A stretch of 64,000 bases of DNA from Chryseobacterium herbae (GTDB taxonomy: Bacteria; Bacteroidota; Bacteroidia; Flavobacteriales; Weeksellaceae): assembly GCF_025154075.1 (NCBI RefSeq), contig NZ_JAOAMU010000008.1, forward strand, positions 186,001-250,000, in the 5' to 3' direction. Positions 33,922-42,296 of the stretch are shown piece by piece (position 1 is the stretch's first letter; every line of letters starts with the position of its first letter). A program made the position numbers and the translations under genes. The notes under the pieces were generated by a model, which had not been told where the DNA came from, searched no databases, and was given only the letters and a program-made list of their open reading frames with translations.

Positions 33922-33957
33922 ACTAAAAAGAAAAACTTCAGGCTTTCACCTGAAGTT
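33922..33957 (-). terminator. Terminator of the poxB-MFS operon
   Basis: On the minus strand AACTTCAGG pairs with CCTGAAGTT across a 6-base loop, followed by a T-rich stretch. It begins 22 bases after the MFS stop. Confidence 0.75.
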
Positions 33958-33978
33958 GATTATTTATTTAAATTTCTT

Positions 33979-35223
33979 TTAAGCATTCAAAGCTTGCGTC
34001 TGTGCTTTGCTTCCCGTTTCTTTTAACATGAATGAAATCAAAACAGCCAATACAATTCCTGCGATCCAGAACAATATGGAATACTGAAAATGCAGAGCTC
34101 CTGATGAAGCTTCCAGACTTTTCCCGAACCACATACTGAATAGCGGACTCACCAATGTCGTCACTCCAAAAGTGATAAAATTAATAGCACCGGTGGCACT
34201 TCCTTTCACATAATCCGGATTGGCCTCTTTAATGATAGAATACGGAATCATTGCTGCTCCGGAACCAAGCCCGAAAATAAACATGCTGATCTTTGCCGGA
34301 TACAATTCAGGAAAGTAGATCAACTGCAGAAAGCTTAAGATCATCAAAATTGCCCCACCAATCAGGACAGGCTTCCTTCTTCCTATTTTATCTGTAATAA
34401 ATCCTAAAAGCGGACATCCGAATACCCAACCAAAAGCTACCATAGCACTTGTAATAGCAGCATCATGAAATACAAATCCTTTATCTTTTTCAAAGAAAGC
34501 AACGCCCCAGGTCATGGCAAATATCGTTGTTGGTGCAAACAGAAGCCCTGAAATAATGCCGCACAGCCAGGATTGAGGGTTTTTAAAAACGATTTTATAC
34601 GGTTCTAAATATCCTACTTTTTTAACCGTTTCCCCAGACTGTACTTCAGACTGTTTTTCGCCGGGAATGACCAGAAACAGACCGAATGCTGTAATCACGG
34701 TAATAATCCCTGTCCAAAGCCAGAAAGTATCGATATTAATCCCTTCTTCTACCCATGGTCCTACAACAAATTGCCCGGCAGTTCCACCCAGCATTCCGAT
34801 GCATTGTGTAAATCCAACAGCCGTTGCCAGAGATTTAGAAGAAAAACCTTTGCTTGCCAGATAGACACATCCCGGAAACGCAAAAGCACATCCCGCTCCC
34901 TGAAGTAGCCTTCCTGCTACACCACCTGAATAGGCAGATGCTAGAAAAAGCAGACAGCCGATTCCCAGGATTAAAGCTCCGGCAAAAAGAGATCTTTTCC
35001 CTCCGAATTTATCCAGAGCTATTCCCGCAATCAGGCTACAGGTAGAATAGGTATAATAATAGGTTCCGATCAGGCTGACCAGCTTCAGCTCTGTTGTACT
35101 GAAATTGCTGACCAGTTCCGGAATCATCACTGCCGGCGCTGAACGGACCACATAATCCAGAAAATAAAACACCAGCCCGAATAGCCAGGCGATGATATAG
35201 AATCTTTTTAAGGAGGCATTCAT
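33979..35223 (-). CDS. MFS transporter
   Basis: A 414-residue transporter with 12 predicted membrane segments. Family loop motifs are seen after helix 2 (GIALDKFGGKRSLFAG) and helix 8 (GFITDKIGRRKPVLIGG). It resembles the phthalate/hexuronate-type anion:cation symporters. Its ATG shares one base with the poxB stop, so the genes are coupled. A monocarboxylate such as pyruvate or acetate would fit the operon, but the substrate is inferred from context only. Confidence 0.85.
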   Translation of the reverse strand: MNASLKRFYIIAWLFGLVFYFLDYVVRSAPAVMIPELVSNFSTTELKLVSLIGTYYYTYSTCSLIAGIALDKFGGKRSLFAGALILGIGCLLFLASAYSGGVAGRLLQGAGCAFAFPGCVYLASKGFSSKSLATAVGFTQCIGMLGGTAGQFVVGPWVEEGINIDTFWLWTGIITVITAFGLFLVIPGEKQSEVQSGETVKKVGYLEPYKIVFKNPQSWLCGIISGLLFAPTTIFAMTWGVAFFEKDKGFVFHDAAITSAMVAFGWVFGCPLLGFITDKIGRRKPVLIGGAILMILSFLQLIYFPELYPAKISMFIFGLGSGAAMIPYSIIKEANPDYVKGSATGAINFITFGVTTLVSPLFSMWFGKSLEASSGALHFQYSILFWIAGIVLAVLISFMLKETGSKAQTQALNA

Positions 35224-36956
35224 TACAGCAGTCCTTTAATATGTTTGTAATTGGTTTTCACCGTATCCAGAACTTCTTCCATTTTGCCACCCAACATGAG
35301 CTGAGCCATAGATTTTGTCATCCCCAATACCTGATCGAAATCTATTTTTGGAGGAAGAGCCAGTGCATTCGGATTCGTAAAGATGTTGAGAAGGTAAGGT
35401 CCGTTATAGGCCAGACATTCTTTTATAGCATCTTCCACTTCTTCAGGCTTGTGAACGTTTTTCCCGGGATAGCCCATTGCCTGTGCTACCATGGCAAAAT
35501 CCGGATTGATCATATCGGTTTCATTATCCGGCATTCCGCCTACTTCCATTTCCAGTTTTACCATTCCAAGGGTTCGGTTATTGAAAACAATTAATTTGAC
35601 CGGAAGTTTATACTGAAATATCGTTGCCATATCTCCGAGAAGCATCGACAATCCGCCATCTCCACACATAGCAATCACTTCTCTGCCCGGATGAGCCAAA
35701 GAAGCCCCTATAGCCATCGGCATGGCATTGGCCATTGATCCGTGATTGAAAGATCCCAGCATTTTCCTTTCGCCGGTTCCGGTAATAAATCTGGCTCCCC
35801 ATACACAGCACATTCCTGTATCTACTGTAAAAATAGCGTCTTTCTTCGCCAGCTGATCTAAAGTATGCGCTACATATTCAGGCTGAATAGCATCTTCTTT
35901 TCCGGAATCTTTCACATAGGTAAGCTGATTCTCTTTTACTTTTTCATAAAATGCCAGCTGCTCATTCAGGAAGTGGATATCTGTTTTTTCTTCAAGTAAC
36001 GGAAGCAAAGCTTTAATGGTTTCTTTGACATCTCCTGCCAGTCCCAGCTCCAGTTTTGCTCTTCTTCCCAATCTTTCAGGACTTTCGTCGATCTGGACAA
36101 TTTTATTTTTTACCGGCATGAACTTTTGATAGGGGAAATCGGTTCCCAACATGATCAGAAGGTCAGCCTCGTGCATTGCATGATATGCGGATGGAAATCC
36201 AAGAAGACCCGTAAGTCCAACTTCATTAGGATTATTAGGCTGAATGGCCATTTTTCCACGGAAAGAATACCCTACCGGAGCTTTTAAAAACTTTGAAAGT
36301 TCTACTACCTCAGCATTGGCTTCTCCTGCCCCAATTCCGCAATAAAGCGTTACTTTTTTGCTTTCGTTAATCAACGTTGCCAGACGTTTCAATTCGTCGT
36401 CTGAAGGTCTGATTATGGGATTGGTTTTAAATATCTGGGTAGAAGTGGATCCTTCTTCGGCATCAAGTTCTGATACATCGCCCGGAAGTCCGATCACCGC
36501 TACTCCTTTTTTTGAAATAGCATGCTGAATCGCGGTCTGTAATGTTCTCTGTACCTGTTCAGGCCTTGTGATCATCTGATTGTAATGGCTGCAGTCATCA
36601 AACAACTTTATGGTATTGGTTTCCTGGAAATAATCCATTCCCATTTCGTCGCTCGGAATAGTGGATGCGATGACAAGCATCGGAACGTGAGATTTGTGTG
36701 CCTCATAGACTCCATTGATCAAATGCACGTGTCCAGGGCCACAACTTCCCGCACACACCGCAAAACCATCGAGCTCAGCCTCGGCGGCGGCGGCATAGGC
36801 ACCTACTTCTTCATGTCTAACATGGATCCATTCGATGCTGCTTTTTTTAACGGCAATATTAAGGTGATTAAGACTGTCGCCGGTTACTGCATAAATTCTT
36901 TTCACATTGGCATTTTCGAGCATTTCAACAATCTGCTCTGCTATGTTTTTAGCCAT
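35223..36956 (-). CDS. poxB: Thiamine-dependent pyruvate dehydrogenase (quinone) / pyruvate oxidase
   Basis: A 577-residue three-domain ThDP enzyme very like E. coli PoxB (572 aa). Residues 1-180 hold the pyrimidine domain with the catalytic Glu in HVRHEEVGAYAAAAEAEL and SCGPGHVHLINGVYEAH; the middle FAD/Rossmann domain follows; the pyrophosphate domain shows CGDGGLSMLLGDM...KLIVFNN. It oxidises pyruvate to acetate and CO2, passing electrons to quinone. The C-terminus ends KTNYKHIKGLL, in line with the membrane-binding tail of PoxB though not clearly amphipathic. An MFS transporter is co-transcribed. Confidence 0.88.
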   Translation of the reverse strand: MAKNIAEQIVEMLENANVKRIYAVTGDSLNHLNIAVKKSSIEWIHVRHEEVGAYAAAAEAELDGFAVCAGSCGPGHVHLINGVYEAHKSHVPMLVIASTIPSDEMGMDYFQETNTIKLFDDCSHYNQMITRPEQVQRTLQTAIQHAISKKGVAVIGLPGDVSELDAEEGSTSTQIFKTNPIIRPSDDELKRLATLINESKKVTLYCGIGAGEANAEVVELSKFLKAPVGYSFRGKMAIQPNNPNEVGLTGLLGFPSAYHAMHEADLLIMLGTDFPYQKFMPVKNKIVQIDESPERLGRRAKLELGLAGDVKETIKALLPLLEEKTDIHFLNEQLAFYEKVKENQLTYVKDSGKEDAIQPEYVAHTLDQLAKKDAIFTVDTGMCCVWGARFITGTGERKMLGSFNHGSMANAMPMAIGASLAHPGREVIAMCGDGGLSMLLGDMATIFQYKLPVKLIVFNNRTLGMVKLEMEVGGMPDNETDMINPDFAMVAQAMGYPGKNVHKPEEVEDAIKECLAYNGPYLLNIFTNPNALALPPKIDFDQVLGMTKSMAQLMLGGKMEEVLDTVKTNYKHIKGLL

Positions 36957-37336
36957 AATTGGTATTTTTTGGTGTTTATTTTAGTTATAGAATACTGAAG
37001 AAAATATAGATGGGCAGGCATTTGTTAATCATGAAAAAATCCTTCCCTCTCTCAAATTTAGCTAATAAATTATAATTCCTATGCCTATAAACTATTAAAA
37101 TTTCAACATATTGGAATAGGTATAACCTGAATTCGGGTTAAGAAAATTAAAATCGGAGGGTGAAAGTTACGAGGTGCGGGGTTGAACGTTTCGGGATAGA
37201 GGTGAATCCGTTACTGGTTGCTAGTTAATCGCAATTAAGTACAAATTATACCACTAAATTCTAATTTCTAGCTTCTAATTTCTAATAAAAAAAACTCCGC
37301 ATTAATTTGCGGAGCCTTTATTATGTATAGTTGATA
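36957..37336. other. Intergenic spacer
   Basis: A 380-base AT-rich gap with no gene. It has a small palindrome AACCTGAATTCGGGTT (about 37125-37140), repeated CTAATTTCTA-type units near 37260-37285, and the lysA terminator at its end. No consensus promoter for poxB was found. Confidence 0.4.
37286..37315 (-). terminator. Terminator of lysA
   Basis: On the minus strand CTCCGCA pairs with TGCGGAG across a 6-base loop, followed by eight T's. It starts about 22 bases after the lysA stop. Confidence 0.85.
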
Positions 37337-38536
37337 TTAAATTACTTCTATCTGATTTCTTAGCAGATCTTCAAACTCATCTCTCTTACGGATCAGGAGC
37401 GCTTTTCCATCTAAGAACAATACCTCAGCCGGCTTTAATCTTGAATTGAAATTTGAACTCATTTCAAAACCGTAAGCTCCTGCATTGTGGAAAGCCAGAA
37501 TATCGCCTTCTCTTACCTCATTCAGCTTTCTGTCCCATGCAAAAGTATCAGTTTCACAGATGTTTCCTACAACCGTATAAATTCTTTCTGCTCCTTTTGG
37601 ATTGGAAAGGTTTTCGATTTTATGATAAGAGTCATAGAACATCGGACGGATCAGGTGGTTAAATCCTGAATTTACGCCTACAAATACAGTAGCTGTCGTT
37701 TGCTTAATGACATTAGCTTTTACTAAAAGATATCCGCTTTTTCCTACTAAGAATTTTCCTGGTTCAAACCAAAGTTCGAATTTTCTTCCTGTAGATTTTG
37801 TGAAATCGGATATTACTTTTTCCACTTTCTTACCCAATGTTCTCACGTCCGTTTCTTCTTCACTGTCCTGATAAGGAATTTTGAAACCGCTTCCCATATC
37901 CAGATATTTAAGATTAGGGAAATGCTCGGAAAGCTCCAGCATGATATCCAGTGCCTGAAGGAAAACGTCCGGATCCTTGATCTCGCTTCCTGTGTGCATG
38001 TGAAGACCTTCCACATTAAGGTTGGTACTTTTCATCACTCTTTCGATATGACGAACCTGGTGGATAGAAATACCGAATTTGCTGTCGATATGTCCCGTTG
38101 AAATTTTATAGTTTCCGCCTGCGAAAATATGCGGGTTGATTCTTACAAGAATGGGATAAGTATTTCCATATTTATTCCCGAACTGCTCAAGAATAGAAAT
38201 GTTATCTATGTTAATATGAACTCCGCAAGCCATTGCTTCTTCTATTTCAGCCAGGTCGACACAATTGGGAGTAAATAATATTTTTTCTTTCGGAAATCCT
38301 ACTTTTAGTCCAAGTCTGACTTCATTAATAGATACACAATCCAAAGAAGCACCCAAGTTCTTGACGTACTTCAAAATGTTGATGTTTGTCAGCGCCTTTG
38401 CCGCATAGAAAAACTTGGTGTGTTTTAAAAAAGAAGATGTAAGTTTCTCGTATTGAACTTTGATGGATTCAGCATCATAAACATACACCGGGGTGCCAAA
38501 ATCATTGGCAATCTTTAATAACTCTTTTGAATTCAT
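37337..38536 (-). CDS. lysA: Diaminopimelate decarboxylase
   Basis: A 399-residue fold-III PLP enzyme for the last step of lysine synthesis (meso-diaminopimelate to lysine). The PLP lysine is in FFYAAKALTN; HTGSEI and the GSGFKIPY glycine loop bind phosphate; the second-subunit motif CETDTFAWDR supplies the active-site Cys. The gene is preceded by a lysine-rich leader ORF and a terminator hairpin 15 bases before its ATG (38618-38689 and 38551-38588), which suggests attenuation. Confidence 0.94.
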   Translation of the reverse strand: MNSKELLKIANDFGTPVYVYDAESIKVQYEKLTSSFLKHTKFFYAAKALTNINILKYVKNLGASLDCVSINEVRLGLKVGFPKEKILFTPNCVDLAEIEEAMACGVHINIDNISILEQFGNKYGNTYPILVRINPHIFAGGNYKISTGHIDSKFGISIHQVRHIERVMKSTNLNVEGLHMHTGSEIKDPDVFLQALDIMLELSEHFPNLKYLDMGSGFKIPYQDSEEETDVRTLGKKVEKVISDFTKSTGRKFELWFEPGKFLVGKSGYLLVKANVIKQTTATVFVGVNSGFNHLIRPMFYDSYHKIENLSNPKGAERIYTVVGNICETDTFAWDRKLNEVREGDILAFHNAGAYGFEMSSNFNSRLKPAEVLFLDGKALLIRKRDEFEDLLRNQIEVI

Positions 38537-38550
38537 AATTTCATTTTAAC

Positions 38551-38588
38551 ATAAAAAAAGGCAGATTCTTAGATAAAGAACCTGCCAC
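38551..38588 (-). terminator. Terminator/attenuator hairpin in the lysA leader
   Basis: On the minus strand GGCAGGTTCTT pairs with AAGAATCTGCC (one mismatch) across a short loop, followed by seven T's. It ends only about 15 bases before the lysA ATG, so any transcript reaching lysA must pass it unless an unseen promoter overlaps it. Confidence 0.7.
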
Positions 38589-38617
38589 ATTGATTATTTT
38601 TATGCAAGACAAGTCTT

Positions 38618-38689
38618 TTAAATATTCCAAACCTTAGAGAACTTTACAGTTCCCTTCTTTCCAGTTTTAATTTGTTTAAAATGTTGCAT
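38618..38689 (-). CDS. Candidate lysine-rich leader peptide upstream of lysA
   Basis: A 23-codon ORF, MQHFKQIKTGKKGTVKFSKV then WNI and stop, with six Lys codons. It starts about 20 bases after a -7 box (38709-38716). Its final third overlaps a hairpin (GGGAACT-GTAA-AGTTCTC), and a terminator lies between it and lysA. This is the arrangement of ribosome-mediated attenuators, though AT-rich DNA alone yields many Lys codons. Translation is not proven. Confidence 0.45.
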   Translation of the reverse strand: MQHFKQIKTGKKGTVKFSKVWNI

Positions 38690-38708
38690 TGCTTCTATTT
38701 ATTTTTTA

Positions 38709-38716
38709 CAAAAATA
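38709..38716 (-). promoter_or_regulatory. -7 element of the lysA leader transcript
   Basis: TATTTTTG on the minus strand matches TAnnTTTG. It would start a leader of about 165 bases before lysA. A TTC rather than TTG is at about -33. Confidence 0.5.
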
Positions 38717-38772
38717 CTATTTATTTTTTATTTCAGGAAAATTGATTTGAAAGCGTCTTCTTTTGATAAAAA

Positions 38773-39996
38773 TTATTTCGGTAACGGTAATGTCTCAAAA
38801 TCACCACGAAGCAGCGCCAATTGAAGATCATTATGGAGATCTACAGAAGGCAACGGAAGATCAATTTTCAGTTTCGTGAGCTTGCTCATCGTTTGAATCT
38901 GTGTAAAAAGGTCATAAAAACCATAAGACATAACTTTTCCGTTTTCAATGATCAGGAACATTTTTTCTCCTAATTTTTTTCCCTGTCCCAGCCAAAGTTC
39001 ATTTCTTTTTCTGAAATCAATCTTTTTCATGAAAACATCTACATCATTAAATTCTTCATGCAGATTGATAAACTGAACAGCTTTTGTGCCCTGGGTAAAT
39101 GATTTGAATTTAAGGATAGGCTTCTCCGCTTTGTTGAGCTTATTTTTCTCAACAATGTATTTATTGTTCTTGAAATACAGTCCGAACTGAAACGCTTCTT
39201 TTTTCTTGATATTTTTGGAATTCAGGATCAGCTTGGCAATAATATCTGAACCCGTAAGCTCATAATTGATCTGCTCAACCTCTCTCTGAATCTCTTCCCA
39301 CCTCTTGGATTTGGAATTAAAGACTTTCTTTGAAAATTTATTGATATCCTGAACATAATCCGATAAAATGATTTTCCCCGCTTCATTCTGGAAGTAGACA
39401 AAACCTTTTTCATTCGGAAGATCCTGGGTCAGGATTTTGATTTTATTAATATAGGTCTTCGCATTGGTTTCGTCATGCTGCTTCTGGATGATCTCATTTT
39501 CTGTGTCTTTTGAGATCAGGAGTTTGAACAATTCCAGTGTAGCTCTTGCATCACCATCTGCTCTGTGATGATTCGTTAACGGAATTCCAAGCGATTTCAC
39601 CAGTTTTCCCAATGAGTAACTTACCTCATCCGGGATCATTTTCTTCGCTAAAGGAATGGTATCTAAAGTACTGGTCTGAAAATCATAACCCAGCCTTTTG
39701 AAAGACTGACGCAGCATTCTGTAATCAAAATCAATATTATGCCCTACAAGAATCGTATTCTGAGTGATTTCAATAACTCTTTTGGCAATTTCATGAAATT
39801 TAGGAGCGGTTTTTACCATTTTAGGCGTAATACTTGTCAGTTTCTGCACAAAAGGGGTAATGTCGCTTTCAGGATTTACGAGAGATATAAACTGGTCAGT
39901 AATTTTCTGACCATCGTACCTGTAGATGGCTATATCTATAATGCATTCATTTCTATAACCTGCACCATTACTTTCTATATCTATAATCGAATACAT
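38773..39996 (-). CDS. DnaQ-like exonuclease fused to a degenerate GIY-YIG domain
   Basis: A 407-residue protein. Residues 1-165 form a DEDDh 3'-5' exonuclease: DIESNG (Exo I), LVGHNIDFDYRM (Exo II) and HHRADGDARAT (Exo III with His and Asp). After a linker, residues about 190-275 (LPNEKGFVYFQNEAGKIILSDYVQDINKFSK ... YELTGSDIIAKLILNSKNIKK) align with the N-terminal GIY-YIG nuclease of UvrC/Cho, but the GVYYF and catalytic Arg/Tyr positions are altered. The C-terminal 130 residues are unassigned. It may act in DNA repair. Confidence 0.82.
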   Translation of the reverse strand: MYSIIDIESNGAGYRNECIIDIAIYRYDGQKITDQFISLVNPESDITPFVQKLTSITPKMVKTAPKFHEIAKRVIEITQNTILVGHNIDFDYRMLRQSFKRLGYDFQTSTLDTIPLAKKMIPDEVSYSLGKLVKSLGIPLTNHHRADGDARATLELFKLLISKDTENEIIQKQHDETNAKTYINKIKILTQDLPNEKGFVYFQNEAGKIILSDYVQDINKFSKKVFNSKSKRWEEIQREVEQINYELTGSDIIAKLILNSKNIKKKEAFQFGLYFKNNKYIVEKNKLNKAEKPILKFKSFTQGTKAVQFINLHEEFNDVDVFMKKIDFRKRNELWLGQGKKLGEKMFLIIENGKVMSYGFYDLFTQIQTMSKLTKLKIDLPLPSVDLHNDLQLALLRGDFETLPLPK

Positions 39997-40390
39997 TGAA
40001 TTGTAGTTATACTGCTATTTTTATGATTAATATTAATAATTTCCGTTATCATCAGCCCGGAGCATAAACTTATGAGCCTTAATACATAACCCATGCCATA
40101 TGTCCACTCCGACGGCAATTGTATCTGTTGCCATTCTTTGATATTCAATAATAATACCCTAGAAATTACATACAGATGATCCCTGAAATTATTCTTCCAA
40201 ATAGCTGATACAGCCATTTTTTATCCACCGGCAAAGGCAGTCCTGCTAAAATAACAAAAAATATGTCAAAAAAAGTAAAATGGCCACTGATCCACTTCAT
40301 CATCAGATTTAAAACAATCAGTACGATCCATTAAAAAGCTGATACTCTTTTCTTAGCAGAATTATTTTTTATAGAATTAATTTTAAAATT
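39997..40390. other. Intergenic spacer
   Basis: A 394-base gap. A 78-codon minus-strand frame (39981-40217) overlaps the exonuclease start and resembles no family, so I do not call it. I see no clear promoter, repeat or terminator; the last 100 bases before the HerA-like gene's stop are very AT-rich. Confidence 0.4.
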
Positions 40391-41917
40391 CTATCTTTTT
40401 CTTCCCCCTAATCCGAACATTCCCAGGATGGCTTTTGCTCCTTCACGCATTAAGGTGCTGGTAAAAGTTCTTCCGGCCTTACTTTGAAGAACCTGCTCAA
40501 ACATTCCCGGCTCTTCTTTCACTGGCCTGGATTTTTGGGTTGATTCAGGATTCTGAGCGGCCTGCTCCATTCTGTTCGTTAATATTTCGTAAGCTGATTC
40601 TTTATCAACAGGTACTTCATATTTCGCAACCAAAGCTGAATTCCCAGTTAATTCCGAAATTTCTGCATCACTTAGAACGTCCATTCTGGATTCCGGAGAG
40701 ATCAGATACGTATGAACAAGCGGTGTAGGAATTCCTTTTTCATCCAAAGCGGTCACAAATGCTTCCCCGATTCCCAGATTCTGGATCAGGCTTGATGCAT
40801 TATAAAATTCCGTTGTCGGATAGTTTTCAACAGCTTTCGTGATTTCTTTTTTATCTTTTGCTGTAAATCCTCTCAAAGCGTGCTGGATCTTCAGTCCCAA
40901 CTGTGACAAAACATTTTCAGGAACGTCACCCGGAATCTGAGTGATAAAGTAAATCCCCACTCCTTTGGAACGGATCAGCTTGACCATCGTTTCAATCTGT
41001 GAAAGCAATGCTTTTGAAGCTTCATCAAAAATAAGGTGGGCTTCGTCTATGAAAAGGACCAATTTAGGTTTTCCGCTGTCTCCTTCTTCAGGAAAAGTCA
41101 TATAAATTTCAGCAAAAAGTGACAACATAAATGTAGAGAACAACTGTGGTTTACTCTGAATCTCGGCCACTCTTAAAATGTTTACCACTCCTTTCCCATC
41201 TCTGGTTTCCAGAAGATCATGAACATCAAAGCTTAATTCACCAAAGAAATCAGAGGCTCCCTGTTGCTCAAGGGCAACGATAGACCTTAGAATTGTCCCC
41301 AAAGAAGCCGAAGCGATAGATCCGTAGTTGGCCGCTAATTCAGCTTTTCCTTGTGCATTATCTGTTACGTATTGCAGAACTTTCTTTAAATCATTTAAAT
41401 CAATTAATGGAAGACCTTTATCATCACAATATTTGAAAACGATAGACATAATACTTTGTTGAGTATCATTCAGTTCAAGAATTTTGCTTAATAAAACCGG
41501 CCCGAATTCTGTCACGGTCGCTCTCAGCTTCACTCCTTTTCCTCCGGAAATACTCATCAATTCTACCGGAAAGGCCTGTGGATTGTAAGGAAGCTGTGTT
41601 TTAGCATACCTTTCTTCAATGATGGGATTCATCTGCCCAGCTTCTGCAATTCCTGAAAAGTCTCCTTTAATATCTAAAACCAAAGATGGAACTCCCGCGT
41701 GAGAAAGCTGTTCTGCAAAAACCTGTAGCGTTTTCGTCTTACCTGTTCCTGTAGCTCCTGCAATAAGCCCATGTCGGTTAATGGTTTTCAAAGGAATCGT
41801 TACGTTCACTTCCGGAACTACTTCCCCGTCCAGCATTCCTTTTCCCAATATAATGTGTTCTCCTTTCGGAGTATATCTTGCATTCAGTTCTTCAATAAAT
41901 TGTGTTTTGTCTGCCAT
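40391..41917 (-). CDS. HerA-like/DUF853 P-loop ATPase
   Basis: A 508-residue protein with Walker A GATGTGKTKTL (about residue 55), Walker B KLVLFIDEAHLIF, and FITQIPGDVPENVLSQLG, as in the DUF853/YjgR branch of HerA-FtsK ATPases. The C-terminus ends in a basic low-complexity tail (GGRKR). The start chosen is ATG 41917 (MADKTQF); an upstream ATG at 41986 would add 23 unconserved residues. Members may translocate DNA; no NurA-like nuclease gene is adjacent, so the role is unclear. Confidence 0.85.
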   Translation of the reverse strand: MADKTQFIEELNARYTPKGEHIILGKGMLDGEVVPEVNVTIPLKTINRHGLIAGATGTGKTKTLQVFAEQLSHAGVPSLVLDIKGDFSGIAEAGQMNPIIEERYAKTQLPYNPQAFPVELMSISGGKGVKLRATVTEFGPVLLSKILELNDTQQSIMSIVFKYCDDKGLPLIDLNDLKKVLQYVTDNAQGKAELAANYGSIASASLGTILRSIVALEQQGASDFFGELSFDVHDLLETRDGKGVVNILRVAEIQSKPQLFSTFMLSLFAEIYMTFPEEGDSGKPKLVLFIDEAHLIFDEASKALLSQIETMVKLIRSKGVGIYFITQIPGDVPENVLSQLGLKIQHALRGFTAKDKKEITKAVENYPTTEFYNASSLIQNLGIGEAFVTALDEKGIPTPLVHTYLISPESRMDVLSDAEISELTGNSALVAKYEVPVDKESAYEILTNRMEQAAQNPESTQKSRPVKEEPGMFEQVLQSKAGRTFTSTLMREGAKAILGMFGLGGRKR

Positions 41918-42296
41918 CTGATCTTTTTTTAACTTATAAATATAAAATTTTTTGTAAAATATTCGGGTATTAAAGTCATATTCCACAATAATCTTACTTA
42001 ATACACCGGAAAAAACATTTCAGAACCATCCTCTGCAAATTTTAAACCATGAAGAAAAATATACTTCACACAATGTCCTTTACCAAAGACCTACATAATT
42101 ATTTTCACTTCCGGAGCATGATAAAAAACAGTCTGCAAAATTGAAGTTCTTTTCTTGATGTTTTTCGTTTGACAACACAGGACTTTAAGGCTTATAGACG
42201 CATAATATTGAAATAAACTATCGTCCGGATTTAACATTTCGTTTACAATTCATCTAATACTTTGTATCTTTATCTAAAATTTAAAAAAGACCCCCA
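41918..42296. other. Divergent intergenic region
   Basis: A 379-base gap between divergent genes. Near 42264-42275 the string ATACTTTGTATCTTTA contains a near-match (TATCTTTA) to the -7 consensus for the plus-strand gene. A 31-codon frame from 42054 shows no support. Nothing else is recognisable. Confidence 0.4.

Noticed and set aside
38551..38716. Lysine (L-box) riboswitch before lysA
   Set aside because: The leader is only about 165 bases and lacks the conserved five-helix L-box core; a leader ORF plus terminator explains it better.
39981..40217. A 78-codon minus-strand frame upstream of the exonuclease gene
   Set aside because: It overlaps the exonuclease start, has no promoter and shows no domain or signal peptide pattern.
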